Shown one piece after another: positions 1 through 8,600 of a DNA stretch of 49,059 nucleotides (positions are counted from its first letter, which is position 1; every line of letters starts with the position of its first letter). The DNA is from an uncultured Alphaproteobacteria bacterium (lineage in GTDB: Bacteria; Pseudomonadota; Alphaproteobacteria; Rs-D84): assembly GCA_934232895.1 (NCBI GenBank), contig CAKQGH010000007.1:1-49059 (forward strand), read 5' to 3'. The notes below the pieces were generated by a model that was not told the origin of the DNA, searched no databases, and saw nothing but the letters and a program-made list of their open reading frames with translations. Position numbers and translations under genes: made by a program.

Positions 1-66
1 CTCAGCTGGTAGAGCATCTCATTCGTAATGAGGGGGTCGTAGGTTCAAGTCCTATCACCGGCACCA
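1..66 (+). tRNA. tRNA-Thr (anticodon CGT), 5' end cut by window edge
   Basis: The D-arm remainder, anticodon stem with loop TTCGTAA (anticodon CGT, decoding ACG), T-arm with loop TTCAAGT, 3' acceptor strand CACCGGC and an encoded CCA end are all visible. About ten 5' bases (most of the 5' acceptor strand) lie outside the window. The arrangement matches bacterial tRNA-Thr. An intrinsic terminator follows directly. Confidence 0.93.
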
Positions 67-71
67 GAATT

Positions 72-106
72 AAAAAAGCGCGGTTTTATCCGCGCTTTTG
101 TTTTTT
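72..106. terminator. Bidirectional intrinsic terminator after tRNA-Thr
   Basis: A 10-bp stem AAAAGCGCGG / CCGCGCTTTT (74-83 and 90-99) with a 6-nt loop is followed by a T run on the plus strand and has an A run on the other side. It can end the tRNA transcript from the left and the convergent minus-strand gene at 118-588. Confidence 0.85.
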
Positions 107-117
107 ATCAATAAAAT

Positions 118-588
118 TTATTTCTGCAATTGCATTGCATACTGATTCAGTGCCGCAACTTGGGCCTGTTTTTTCTGCAATTTTGCCAATTGTTTTGCGT
201 GTGCCTCGGTGTTCATACCACAGTTTATACGGTTTTCATTTAATTTATCGGCCCATTTAATCAAATATTCAGCCTGTTTTTTCGTAATTTTTAATTGTGG
301 ATCTGGGGTGTGGCGTTTCAGAATAACACGGTCTATCATTTTTTCGCCATAAAACACATCACCATTATCCTTGATAATCATAGATTGTTTTTCAAATAAT
401 TTATTATTCACAATTTCAGAACTTATAATAACACTGATATATTTTTTGAATTCGGGGCCTGTTGTTTTTACACGAATGTTTTCCTGGCTTTTACGCATAA
501 TATATTTCAGTGTTTGCACACCATCATCACGCAATTTTTTTACCAATGTACGCTTTTCAGAAATAGTCAATTTTTTATCGTTTTCCAT
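118..588 (-). CDS. Hypothetical lysine-rich protein
   Basis: A 156-residue basic protein that I do not recognise. It has no signal peptide, no membrane segment and no catalytic motif that I can name. It is rich in Lys and Gln, and the C-terminal third (around residues 115-156) looks helical and possibly coiled-coil, with repeated AKLQKKQAQ-like sequence. I chose the ATG at 588 because AAAGGA lies at the right distance upstream; a longer frame reaches 624 but lacks such a site. It is a single-gene unit with its own promoter (613-640) and shares the terminator at 72-106. Codon use resembles the neighbours, so there is no sign of recent transfer. A small cytoplasmic or nucleic-acid-associated protein is possible from its charge, but that is a guess. 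Confidence 0.7.
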   Translation of the reverse strand: MENDKKLTISEKRTLVKKLRDDGVQTLKYIMRKSQENIRVKTTGPEFKKYISVIISSEIVNNKLFEKQSMIIKDNGDVFYGEKMIDRVILKRHTPDPQLKITKKQAEYLIKWADKLNENRINCGMNTEAHAKQLAKLQKKQAQVAALNQYAMQLQK

Positions 589-612
589 ATATTTTTCCTT
601 TATTTTAAGTTG

Positions 613-640
613 ACTATAATACAATTTGTCACAAAATCAA
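613..640 (-). promoter_or_regulatory. Promoter of the hypothetical gene at 118-588
   Basis: On the minus strand, TTGATT and TATAGT are separated by 16 nt and placed about 20-25 nt upstream of the chosen start, leaving room for the AAAGGA ribosome-binding site. Confidence 0.6.
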
Positions 641-663
641 GTTATTATTATTTCATTGTATAC

Positions 664-692
664 TTGCATTTTTTATAAATCCGGTGTATAAA
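664..692 (+). promoter_or_regulatory. Promoter of the ileS leader
   Basis: TTGCAT (664-669) and TATAAA (687-692) are separated by 17 nt. The expected transcription start is near 699, only a few nucleotides before the leader-peptide ATG at 702, and about 110 nt before the ileS start. Confidence 0.65.
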
Positions 693-701
693 TTGCGGGA
701 A

Positions 702-734
702 ATGAAACAAACAGCAATCATTATTATAAAATAA
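702..734 (+). CDS. Putative Ile-rich leader peptide of an ileS attenuator
   Basis: A 10-codon ORF reading M-K-Q-T-A-I-I-I-I-K-stop has four consecutive isoleucine codons (ATC ATT ATT ATA). It lies between a promoter (664-692) and a terminator-like hairpin (762-783) directly ahead of the isoleucyl-tRNA synthetase gene. In classical transcription attenuation, stalling at such a codon run when charged tRNA-Ile is low changes the downstream RNA fold and allows read-through. The ORF starts within about 3 nt of the expected transcript start, so it may be translated leaderless; only a weak GGGA precedes it. The codons and hairpin are seen directly. The regulatory role is inferred. Confidence 0.7.
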   Translation: MKQTAIIIIK

Positions 735-742
735 CCTGGCAC

Positions 743-783
743 GGCGCTTTGGCGGTGGCTGGGGCGCACGGCGCCCGTTTTTT
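743..783 (+). promoter_or_regulatory. Attenuator terminator in the ileS leader
   Basis: The stem GGGCGC (762-767) / GCGCCC (771-776), with loop ACG, is followed by a run of T residues (778-783), the form of an intrinsic terminator, 30 nt before the ileS ATG. An upstream GGCGC (743-747) could pair with GCGCC (771-775) and so act as an antiterminator when a ribosome stalls on the Ile codons at 717-728. Confidence 0.65.
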
Positions 784-812
784 ATATAATGGCAAAACAA
801 AGGTATAAACCA

Positions 813-3800
813 ATGGCATATCCAAAGACCGAACCGCGCGCAGATTTTCCCGCACTGGAACAGGAAATATTGGAATTTTGGCGCAGTGACGATACTTTCC
901 ATAAATCATTGAACCAGACAAAACTGGGGCATCCGTTTTCTTTCTATGACGGGCCACCGTTTGCAAATGGTTTGCCGCACTGGGGGCACCTGGGTGTGTC
1001 GGCGGTCAAGGATATGATTTCGCGTTATCAAACAATGCGTGGTCGTCATGTTGTGCGCGAACTGGGGTGGGATTGCCACGGTTTGCCCGCCGAAGCATCG
1101 GTTGAAAAAAAGCAGCATCGCCAGGCCAAAGATATCGTCGCAACCGACGGTATCGCCGCGTTCTGTGATATGTGCCGCAGTGACGTTATGACATATTCAA
1201 CCGAATGGTTAAAGTTTATTGAACGCATTGGTCGTTGGGTTGATGGTGGCGACGGATATGGCTATCGCACCATGGATAAAAATTATATGGAATCGGTTAT
1301 GTGGGCAATCAAAGAACTGCATAACAAGGGATTGCTGTACAAAGATTATCGTGTAAATCCATTTGATTGGAAATTGGGCACGGTTTTGTCTAATTCCGAG
1401 GCATCAAGTGAATACCAAGATGTCACCGATGACGCAATTACCGTATGGTTTGAATTGGAAAATGGCGACCGTGCAATGGCATGGACAACAACGCCATGGA
1501 CATTGCCCGCAAACAGCGCGCTGGCCGTGAACCCTGATATGAAATATCTGCGTATGCGTGACACCGATGGTGCGGTTTATGTTATTGCCGAATCGCGGTT
1601 AAAATCGTATGAAAAGCAATTTGTAAACGCAACACAAATAGGTGAAATATTCGGCCGCGATTTGGTTGGACTGAGATATGCGCCACTGTTTGATTACTAT
1701 GCGGGAACATCTGATTTACTGTATCAAATAATCCCGGCTGACTATGTTTCCGACGGTGATGGAACCGGCATAGTGCATATTGCCCCCGCGTATGGCGAGG
1801 ATGATTTCTGGGCGGCAAAAAATGTTGATGCGAAATTCCCGGTTATTTTGAATGTTGATGATTATGGTAATTATACATCTGATGTTCGTGATTGGGCGGG
1901 TGAAAATATTTTTGATGCAAATCCGAAAATTATAAATCACCTGCGCGAAAATGGCCATTTGGTTAAAAAAGAACAACATCGTCATTCATACCCGTATGGT
2001 CCGCGCAGCAAGGAAAAACTGATTTATCGTGCGACGGATTCGTGGTATATCGATGTGCCAAAAATCCGCAACCGCCTGGTTGAAATTACCAAGTCCCAAA
2101 CAAAATGGACATCAGCCGGCGACCGGTTTTTAACCTGGATAGAGGGCGCACGCCCATGGTCAATTTCCCGTAATCGTTTCTGGGGAACACCACTGCCGAT
2201 TTGGACACGCGATGGCGAGTATAAGATATTTGGCTCTATCGCCGAAATCGAAGAATTCTTTGGCGTGAAAATAAACGACCTGCACCGGCCAACATTGGAC
2301 GCGTTGGAAAAAGACGGTTGGAAACGTATTCCAGATGTTTTGGATTGCTGGGTTGAATCAGGCTCTATGCCATTTGCGTCATTGCATTACCCGTTTGAAA
2401 ACGCCGATAAATTCGCGGCAACTTTCCCGGCGGATTATATTATCGAGGGCCAGGATCAAACCCGTGGTTGGTTTTATTCACTGATGGTTATGACAACCGC
2501 ATTGTTTGGTAAACCGGCGTTTCGTACGGTATCGGCGAACGGTATGGTCGTTGACGAACACAAGAAAAAGTTTTCAAAATCGCTGGGCAATTTTGTGAAC
2601 CCCGCCGACCAGATTGAAAACTATGGCGCGGACGCGGTGCGTTTGTTTATATTGGGCTCTAATTTCTTGAAGGCGGAACCGGTTCCGGTTGATGCCGTCG
2701 GCAAAGTATTTACCGAGGCTACAAAAACAATCCTGACCCCGCTGTGGAATGCATACCATTTCTTTACACTGTATGCGAATGCCGGCAAAATTATTGCGAC
2801 GGACAATTACAGCACGGACAATGTATTGGATAAATACATTGTTGCCGAATTAAATGAACTGATTCGCGTGGTGGCCGCGGCATTGGATGAATACAAACCC
2901 GACGCTGCGATAAAAGAATTCGTACGATTCTTGGATGTATTAAATAATTGGTACATTCGTCGGTCGCGCGCGCGTTTCTGGGACGAAGATGTGGATGCGT
3001 TTAATACATTGCATCACGTTCTGACAACCGTTTGCAAATGTCTGGCGCCGTTTGCACCGTTTATCAGCGAATATGTTTATAAAAACCTGACCGGGGCGGA
3101 ATCGGTACATTTGGAATCGTTCCCGGTGGCAACCGACACAGACGACGAAATTGTTCGTGATATGCGCGGTGTGCAATCGGTTGTATCGGTTGGTAAACAG
3201 TTGCGTGAACAATACAAATTGCGCAATCGTTTGCCATTGGGCAAAATCACAATTGCGGGTGGTGACCTGCACGCGTACGCGGACATTATTGCCGATGAAT
3301 TAAACGTAAAACATATCGATTTTACACCAAATATTTCGGCGGTTGCGAACAGTTTTATTTACCTGATTACGCCAAAAATTGGCGCGCGTCTGGGCGGCGC
3401 ATTGCGTGAAATTATACCGGCCGTAAAGCAAGGTAAATATGAAATCGCTGGCGATAAATTGGTTGTTGGTGCACATACACTGAACGCCGACGAATTTGAA
3501 AATCGTTTGACCGTATTGCCGGGCATCACCGGTGCAGCACTGCCAGATAATACCGCGGTTGTTGTTTTGGATACCGAAATCAACGCCGAACTGGTGGCCG
3601 AGGGATTAGCAAACGACGCCTTGCGCTTTATCCAGGATTCACGCAAGGCGGCGGGTCTGGACGTGTCAGACCGTATCAAATTGACATACAGTGCCGCGCC
3701 CGCCCTGGCCGCCGCGATTGATGCACATCGTGACCGCATTATGTCGGATGCATTGATTGTCGATATGTCGCGTGGCGATGGTGAATATGAAACAGAAATA

Positions 3801-3839
3801 GAGGGTTATAACCTGTCTATTGCAATACACAAGGCATAA
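813..3839 (+). CDS. ileS: Isoleucyl-tRNA synthetase, eukaryote-like (type 2)
   Basis: This class Ia synthetase charges tRNA-Ile and edits misactivated valine in the cytoplasm. The protein has about 1008 residues from ATG 813, which is preceded by AAAGG at good spacing; an in-frame ATG at 789 lies inside the terminator region and lacks a ribosome-binding site. The HIGH-type motif reads GLPHWGHL near residue 50, with YDGPPFANG before it and GWDCHGLP after it. The KMSKS loop is KKKFSKS near residue 595. The editing domain occupies roughly residues 200-380, and a long anticodon-binding C-terminus follows. The sequence style (YQTMRG, GWDCHGLPAE) is that of the type 2 or eukaryote-like IleRS rather than the common bacterial type 1; type 2 enzymes are generally insensitive to mupirocin. 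nth follows without a gap. Confidence 0.95.
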   Translation: MAYPKTEPRADFPALEQEILEFWRSDDTFHKSLNQTKLGHPFSFYDGPPFANGLPHWGHLGVSAVKDMISRYQTMRGRHVVRELGWDCHGLPAEASVEKKQHRQAKDIVATDGIAAFCDMCRSDVMTYSTEWLKFIERIGRWVDGGDGYGYRTMDKNYMESVMWAIKELHNKGLLYKDYRVNPFDWKLGTVLSNSEASSEYQDVTDDAITVWFELENGDRAMAWTTTPWTLPANSALAVNPDMKYLRMRDTDGAVYVIAESRLKSYEKQFVNATQIGEIFGRDLVGLRYAPLFDYYAGTSDLLYQIIPADYVSDGDGTGIVHIAPAYGEDDFWAAKNVDAKFPVILNVDDYGNYTSDVRDWAGENIFDANPKIINHLRENGHLVKKEQHRHSYPYGPRSKEKLIYRATDSWYIDVPKIRNRLVEITKSQTKWTSAGDRFLTWIEGARPWSISRNRFWGTPLPIWTRDGEYKIFGSIAEIEEFFGVKINDLHRPTLDALEKDGWKRIPDVLDCWVESGSMPFASLHYPFENADKFAATFPADYIIEGQDQTRGWFYSLMVMTTALFGKPAFRTVSANGMVVDEHKKKFSKSLGNFVNPADQIENYGADAVRLFILGSNFLKAEPVPVDAVGKVFTEATKTILTPLWNAYHFFTLYANAGKIIATDNYSTDNVLDKYIVAELNELIRVVAAALDEYKPDAAIKEFVRFLDVLNNWYIRRSRARFWDEDVDAFNTLHHVLTTVCKCLAPFAPFISEYVYKNLTGAESVHLESFPVATDTDDEIVRDMRGVQSVVSVGKQLREQYKLRNRLPLGKITIAGGDLHAYADIIADELNVKHIDFTPNISAVANSFIYLITPKIGARLGGALREIIPAVKQGKYEIAGDKLVVGAHTLNADEFENRLTVLPGITGAALPDNTAVVVLDTEINAELVAEGLANDALRFIQDSRKAAGLDVSDRIKLTYSAAPALAAAIDAHRDRIMSDALIVDMSRGDGEYETEIEGYNLSIAIHKA

Positions 3840-4496
3840 ATGACACCGACCCAATATTTTGAAATTGTGCCGTCGCGGCTGAATATGGATATTCGTTCGG
3901 AATTATATTTCATAAACGAATTCACGTTCGCCGTGGCGGTTATATTGTCGGCCCAGGCAACCGATAAAAAGGTGAACGAGGTCACACCACAATTATTCAA
4001 AATTGCGCCAACACCCGCCAAAATGATTGCACTGGGGGCGGACGGGTTAAAGCAACACATCCGCGTGATTTCATTTTTTAATAACAAGGCGAAAAGTATC
4101 ATCGGCCTGGCGACACAGTTGATGGAATATGCCGGAAATGATGATGTGAATTATAAATTCCCGGCAAAATTTCATAATCGCGATGAATTGATGAAATTAC
4201 CGGGCATCGGGCAAAAGACCGCAAATGTCGTAATGAATGTTTTATGGGACGCACCGAATATCGGCGTCGATACGCATGTTTTCCGCAATGCACATCGATA
4301 TGGTTGGGTCGGTGCGGATGCGAATACACCCGAACGCGTTGAACGTGAATTATTAAAAATAATTCCAAAAAAATATCACGCGATTTGCAATCATGTGATG
4401 GTTTTACACGGACGATATATATGTCGCGCACTGCGTCCAAAATGCGCAGAGTGTCCCGTTGCACACATTTGTAATGCATCAGACAAAACAGTATAA
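3840..4496 (+). CDS. nth: Endonuclease III
   Basis: This base-excision DNA glycosylase/AP lyase removes oxidised pyrimidines. The 218-residue length is normal for the family. The helix-hairpin-helix reads LPGIGQKTANVV (residues about 119-130), with the catalytic Lys in GQKTA and the catalytic Asp in GVDTHVFR. The C-terminus carries the 4Fe-4S ligands spaced C-X6-C-X2-C-X5-C. The ATG starts immediately after the ileS stop codon, so translation is probably coupled to ileS. The shared transcript ends at the terminator at 4495-4523. Confidence 0.96.
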   Translation: MTPTQYFEIVPSRLNMDIRSELYFINEFTFAVAVILSAQATDKKVNEVTPQLFKIAPTPAKMIALGADGLKQHIRVISFFNNKAKSIIGLATQLMEYAGNDDVNYKFPAKFHNRDELMKLPGIGQKTANVVMNVLWDAPNIGVDTHVFRNAHRYGWVGADANTPERVERELLKIIPKKYHAICNHVMVLHGRYICRALRPKCAECPVAHICNASDKTV

Positions 4497-4523
4497 AAAG
4501 ACCGGCATTTGCCGGCCTTTTTG
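4495..4523. terminator. Bidirectional terminator between nth and pheT
   Basis: The hairpin AAAAAG-A-CCGGCA / TGCCGG-C-CTTTTT has one internal mismatch and flanking T runs. It separates the convergent nth (plus) and pheT (minus) genes. Confidence 0.85.
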
Positions 4524-4530
4524 TATATTT

Positions 4531-6834
4531 TTATTTGTCGCGAATACGCGCATTACATTTCGATTCTACATTTTTTATAACCGTATTTTGCAATGCCATT
4601 AAATCAGAATCGGACATATTATCGGTTGGTACAATTGTGATTGTAAATGCAATTGATTTATTGCCGTCCGGCATTGCAAATGCATCAAACACAATTGCGT
4701 CTGTAATACGATTATCCGCACTGCGCGCCGCCGAAACCAATTTTTCCGCCGGTGTGTCATTGTCTACGATGAACGCAAAATCGCGCGTTATTGGTTGGAA
4801 ATCTGATATATGCGGCTCGCGCGGTTTACGGGCGGGCGGCAAATTATCAACATTATCAATCAACGCAATCATAACATTAGTTTTGATTTTCATTTCGCGT
4901 GCAACAATTGGTGACAATTCACCAAATTCGGCAATCTTTTTCTTGCCCTGGTAAATTGCGCCATAGCGGAATGGATGTGCCCAACGCGGCGCGTTATCGG
5001 TTGAAACAGTGAAACGTTGACCGTGCATCAATGAAATTAAATCAGCCTTGACATCATAAATATCAAATGGCCGTGCACGACCGGCCCAATGACGCGGTGT
5101 GGTTGTGCCGGTGCGAACGATGCAAATTTGTGTATGCTGGGCGCCGGGCGTGTCGCCATCAAACACGGTGCCTAATTCAAACATAGACAAATCGGAATAT
5201 CCGCGCTTTTCATTATTTGCAACAAATTGCAACAAATTACCCAACAACGAATTGCGCACCGTATCCATTTCAACAACGATTGGGTTTGCAACCGAAATAA
5301 TTGGTGCATCAGAAATTATTTTTTCAATTTTTGAATTTCCAAAACCAAACGATTTACATTCGTACAGGCCACGCGCCGCCAATTCAGATTTTGTTGTGAA
5401 ATAGTAATCATTGTGCGCCGCCGCGTCGTCCGGTCTGTGCGCGGCAACATTGGCCAGTTTATCATAACCATATACGCGCAATAATTCCGCCACCAGATTT
5501 TCCGGCAATACAACATCAACACGCGCCGGCCGTGGTGAAACACCCCATTTGTTGCCGCGTGCCGATACACCAAATCCTAATTTTTCAAATATTGCGCGTT
5601 GTTCGTCTTGCGACATATCAATGCCAGTTTTTTTCAAGAACAATTCCGGCGAATATTCAATTGTGATGCGTCCCGATGGAACTTGCCCGGCAATTCCAGT
5701 ACCGGCAATTTTGCCACCGCATGTGTCCATAATTATTTTCGCCGCGCGTGCCAATGCAATGCCCGTAATTGTTGGGTCAATACCGCGTTCATAACGATAT
5801 GATGCGTCGGTCGATACGCCAATGCGCTTGGCCGATTTACGAACAGATACCGGGTCAAAATACGCACTTTCCAGAATAATATTTTTTGTTTTATCGGTTG
5901 TTGCGCCACGTGCGCCACCAATCACGCCAGCTAGTGCCAAAATACCCATATCATCGGTAATAACCATATCGGTATCGGTCAATTCATGTTCTGCACCAAA
6001 CAGGTCGGTAAATTTTTCACCGGACGCCGCCATACGAATAACTATGTCGCCATGAATTTCGTCGGCATCAAAGCAATGCATTGGTTGCGCCATGTCATAA
6101 CAAATATAATTTGTTGCATCAATTGGTGCGTTTTTCGGATTGATTCCAATCGCGCGCAAACGCGCCGCAATTGTTTTATTGCTGGGTGCAACCGTTATAT
6201 TATTTATTTCACAGAATTGATACACCGGACATTTATCTGTTTTTATAATGGCATTGCGCGATGCCTTGGCCGGTGAAAGCGTTTCATCGGTTTGTGCAAT
6301 ATATTCACCCGCACCCGCCGCGGCCAGGTCGCGCGCAATTCCGCGCACCGCCAAATAGTCCGGTCGGTTCGGTGTGATGCCCGCATCAAACACAATTGGC
6401 GCGTCCACGACCGGTGTGCCGATTTTTGTATCGTCTGGCAATTCGATAATGCCACTGTTGTCATCGTTTACGCCCAATTCCGCGCCACTGCACATCATAC
6501 CGTTTGACATAACACCACGCAGTTTCCCAGCTGAAATTTCGTGTCCCTGGATAACGCACCCCGGCAACGCCAGTGCAGATACCAATCCCGTGCGTGCGTT
6601 TGGTGCGCCGCACACAACCTGGCGCGGGGTACCGGTGCCATCGTCAACCTGTAATATATGCAGGTGGTCACTGCCCGCCAATGGTTCGCATTGAATAATT
6701 TTTGCGGCAATTGGGGCAACAGGGATGATTAAATCTTCGACCTCGAGTCCTGTGCGCGTCAATATATCAGAAATTTCTGTGGCCGACGCATCTGTTTTCA
6801 AATAATCTTTTAACCAATCAAATGTCCATTTCAT
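4531..6834 (-). CDS. pheT: Phenylalanyl-tRNA synthetase beta subunit
   Basis: This is the beta chain of the alpha2-beta2 PheRS, needed for tRNA-Phe binding and editing. The 767 residues show the usual order: an N-terminal EMAP-like tRNA-binding domain (about residues 40-150, with VCGAPNARTG and SNGMMCSGAELG), the B3/B4 editing region, the B5 domain, a catalytic-like core, and a C-terminal ferredoxin-fold anticodon-binding domain (last 95 residues). It starts 15 nt after the pheS stop codon on the minus strand, in the operon rpmI-rplT-pheS-pheT. Its N-terminal EMAP domain closely resembles the C-terminal domain of MetG in this window. Confidence 0.97.
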   Translation of the reverse strand: MKWTFDWLKDYLKTDASATEISDILTRTGLEVEDLIIPVAPIAAKIIQCEPLAGSDHLHILQVDDGTGTPRQVVCGAPNARTGLVSALALPGCVIQGHEISAGKLRGVMSNGMMCSGAELGVNDDNSGIIELPDDTKIGTPVVDAPIVFDAGITPNRPDYLAVRGIARDLAAAGAGEYIAQTDETLSPAKASRNAIIKTDKCPVYQFCEINNITVAPSNKTIAARLRAIGINPKNAPIDATNYICYDMAQPMHCFDADEIHGDIVIRMAASGEKFTDLFGAEHELTDTDMVITDDMGILALAGVIGGARGATTDKTKNIILESAYFDPVSVRKSAKRIGVSTDASYRYERGIDPTITGIALARAAKIIMDTCGGKIAGTGIAGQVPSGRITIEYSPELFLKKTGIDMSQDEQRAIFEKLGFGVSARGNKWGVSPRPARVDVVLPENLVAELLRVYGYDKLANVAAHRPDDAAAHNDYYFTTKSELAARGLYECKSFGFGNSKIEKIISDAPIISVANPIVVEMDTVRNSLLGNLLQFVANNEKRGYSDLSMFELGTVFDGDTPGAQHTQICIVRTGTTTPRHWAGRARPFDIYDVKADLISLMHGQRFTVSTDNAPRWAHPFRYGAIYQGKKKIAEFGELSPIVAREMKIKTNVMIALIDNVDNLPPARKPREPHISDFQPITRDFAFIVDNDTPAEKLVSAARSADNRITDAIVFDAFAMPDGNKSIAFTITIVPTDNMSDSDLMALQNTVIKNVESKCNARIRDK

Positions 6835-6849
6835 AATATAACCCCCACA

Positions 6850-7797
6850 TTAAATATCCGCATTTTCCAACCAACGAATGTCGCCATCATAAAATTGACG
6901 AATATCGTTCAGACCGTATTTCAACATTGCCAACCGGTCCCAACCAAAACCAAATGCAAATCCCTGGTATTCGTCTGGATTCACACCACAGTTGCGCAGA
7001 ACATTCGGATGCACCATACCGGCACCCATAATTTCCAACCACTTTTTACCCTGCCACAGTAAATCAATTTCAATACTTGGTTCGGTAAATGGGAAATACG
7101 ATGGGCGAATACGTAATTTGACATCGTCCATTTCAAAGAATTTTTGTAAAAACGCCTTTACATCACCAATTAAATCACACATTGTGATGTTTTTATCAAT
7201 ATATAAACCCTCTATCTGGTGGAACATGGGGGCGTGTGTAGCGTCCATTTCCTTGCGATATGTGGAACCAATACCGAAAATTTTAATTGGCACACCAAAT
7301 TTTTCCATAGATCGAATTTGAATTGCCGATGTCTGGGTGCGCAACACATTGCCATTTAATAAAAAGAAACTGTCCTGCATATCGCGCGCCGGATGATATT
7401 CGGGTGTGTTCAGTGCGGTAAAGTTATGCCAGTCATCTTCGACCTCGGGCCCGGTTTGCATTGTGTACCCGAACGATTCCAGAATATTTGAAATATCGGC
7501 CAATGCGCGCGTTTGTGGGTGCAGCCCCCCGCGTGATTCTGGTGCCGGATTCAGTGTTGCGTCCAATTTTTGTGATGCCAATTTTTTCATTAAATCGGCC
7601 GTTTCTATTTCCGATTGGCGCAATTTGAACGCCGCGCGCAATTCGGTATTTTCACTGTTCAGTGCCGCACGCGCATCGTTATCCAAATCTTTCATTTGTT
7701 TCAACCGCGCGGTCATTGTGCCGTTTTTTCCAAATGTCGCGGTATACAATTCCTGTAATTTTTCCAAACTTGTTATATTTTTAATCTGTTCCAGCAT
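6850..7797 (-). CDS. pheS: Phenylalanyl-tRNA synthetase alpha subunit
   Basis: This is the catalytic alpha chain of PheRS (class II aaRS). The 315 residues are slightly short for the family (about 330-350), with the reduction mostly in the N-terminal coiled-coil. Class II motif 2 is around the HQIEGLYIDKNI segment (FHQIEG) and motif 3 is GFAFGFGWDRLAML near the C-terminus. ATG 7797 is preceded by AAAAGG. A perfect 13-bp terminator hairpin (7812-7846) lies between rplT and pheS, so expression of pheST may depend partly on read-through from the ribosomal protein genes. I see no Phe-codon leader peptide. Confidence 0.96.
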   Translation of the reverse strand: MLEQIKNITSLEKLQELYTATFGKNGTMTARLKQMKDLDNDARAALNSENTELRAAFKLRQSEIETADLMKKLASQKLDATLNPAPESRGGLHPQTRALADISNILESFGYTMQTGPEVEDDWHNFTALNTPEYHPARDMQDSFFLLNGNVLRTQTSAIQIRSMEKFGVPIKIFGIGSTYRKEMDATHAPMFHQIEGLYIDKNITMCDLIGDVKAFLQKFFEMDDVKLRIRPSYFPFTEPSIEIDLLWQGKKWLEIMGAGMVHPNVLRNCGVNPDEYQGFAFGFGWDRLAMLKYGLNDIRQFYDGDIRWLENADI

Positions 7798-7811
7798 ATT
7801 TTTACCTTTTC

Positions 7812-7846
7812 AAAAAATAAAAGCCGTCGGTTTGACGGCTTTTATT
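7812..7846 (-). terminator. Intrinsic terminator between rplT and pheS
   Basis: On the minus strand a perfect 13-bp stem (7816-7828 with 7834-7846; core AGCCGTC/GACGGCT) and a 5-nt loop are followed by a T-rich tract. It could end the rpmI-rplT mRNA or partially attenuate entry into pheS. Confidence 0.85.
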
Positions 7847-7875
7847 ATTACAAAACAATCAGCCACCGCCAAGGG

Positions 7876-8244
7876 TTATTTGGATTCGGCGCCAATAAAT
7901 CGTTTTGCAGTTTCCACCAATTTGGTGAAGTTTTCATCCCCAGCATACGCCATTTCTGCCAAGACCTTGCGATCCAGGACAACGCCGGCCTTTTTCAGAC
8001 CGTTCATAAATTGGCTGTATGTCAAGCCGTTGCTGCGAACAGCGGCATTGATACGGACAATCCACAACCCGCGGAATTCGCGTTTTTTCACGCGACGATC
8101 ACGGTATGCATACTGACCCGCTTTTTCCGTTTTTTCACGGGCGGCACGGTATGTTGTGCTGTGGCGACCCAGGTACCCTTTGGCACGGGCCAATATTTTA
8201 TTATGCTTCTGTTTAACGGTTGTTCCGCGTTTTACTCTTGCCAT
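7876..8244 (-). CDS. rplT: 50S ribosomal protein L20
   Basis: This large-subunit assembly protein has 122 residues, close to the usual length. It begins MARVKRG and has the highly basic, helical N-terminal extension (KHNKILARAKGY) followed by the globular RNA-binding domain (REFRGLWIVRINAAVR). It follows rpmI by 14 nt on the minus strand. L20 represses its own operon in several bacteria; no specific operator is visible here. Confidence 0.97.
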   Translation of the reverse strand: MARVKRGTTVKQKHNKILARAKGYLGRHSTTYRAAREKTEKAGQYAYRDRRVKKREFRGLWIVRINAAVRSNGLTYSQFMNGLKKAGVVLDRKVLAEMAYAGDENFTKLVETAKRFIGAESK

Positions 8245-8258
8245 TTCTTATACCCCCA

Positions 8259-8462
8259 TTATTTCAAACCGTATGGAGCCAAGATTTTCGCCTGACCAAC
8301 CATGTTTTCGTTCAGATACTGTGGTTTTGAACCCGCGTTGTTTGCACGTGTGGATTTGTGACGCAACAGTTTCTTGTGGGCATTACGGGCAACACGGATT
8401 TTACCGGTTGCAGTCATAGAAGCGCGCTTTTTCAAGTACGACTTTGTTTTCAGTTTTGGCAT
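8259..8462 (-). CDS. rpmI: 50S ribosomal protein L35
   Basis: The 67-residue basic protein MPKLKTKSYLKKRAS... matches L35 in length and pattern (KRASMTATGKI, KSTRANNAG). ATG 8462 is chosen because AAAGGTG lies 6 nt upstream; an upstream in-frame ATG at 8504 would give a non-family extension. It heads the minus-strand operon with rplT, pheS and pheT. Here infC is not adjacent; it lies about 26 kb away at 34.5-35.0 kb. A short inverted repeat (ATGGCA/TGCCAT, around 8489-8506) lies in its leader. Confidence 0.95.
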   Translation of the reverse strand: MPKLKTKSYLKKRASMTATGKIRVARNAHKKLLRHKSTRANNAGSKPQYLNENMVGQAKILAPYGLK

Positions 8463-8585
8463 TTTTTCACCTTTTTTTAGTATCCTGATGGCAATGCCTG
8501 CCATTTCGGATTTGTTCTACTGCGCGAATATTGTGGCATAATTAAATGAAAAATCAAGTTTTTATTGAATGTTGGAATTTTAGCG

Positions 8586-8591
8586 TATAAA
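8586..8591 (+). promoter_or_regulatory. -10 element of the mreC operon, close to the start codon
   Basis: TATAAA lies 9 nt upstream of the mreC ATG at 8601. TTATTG or TTGAAT can serve as a -35 at 18 or 15 nt. The predicted start of transcription is about 3 nt before the ATG, so the mRNA would be practically leaderless. Confidence 0.5.
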
Positions 8592-8600
8592 CTGGTGTGC

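Noticed and set aside
7812..7875. Phe-codon attenuator before pheS
   Set aside because: The terminator is clear, but no leader ORF with a run of Phe codons lies upstream in the rplT-pheS gap.
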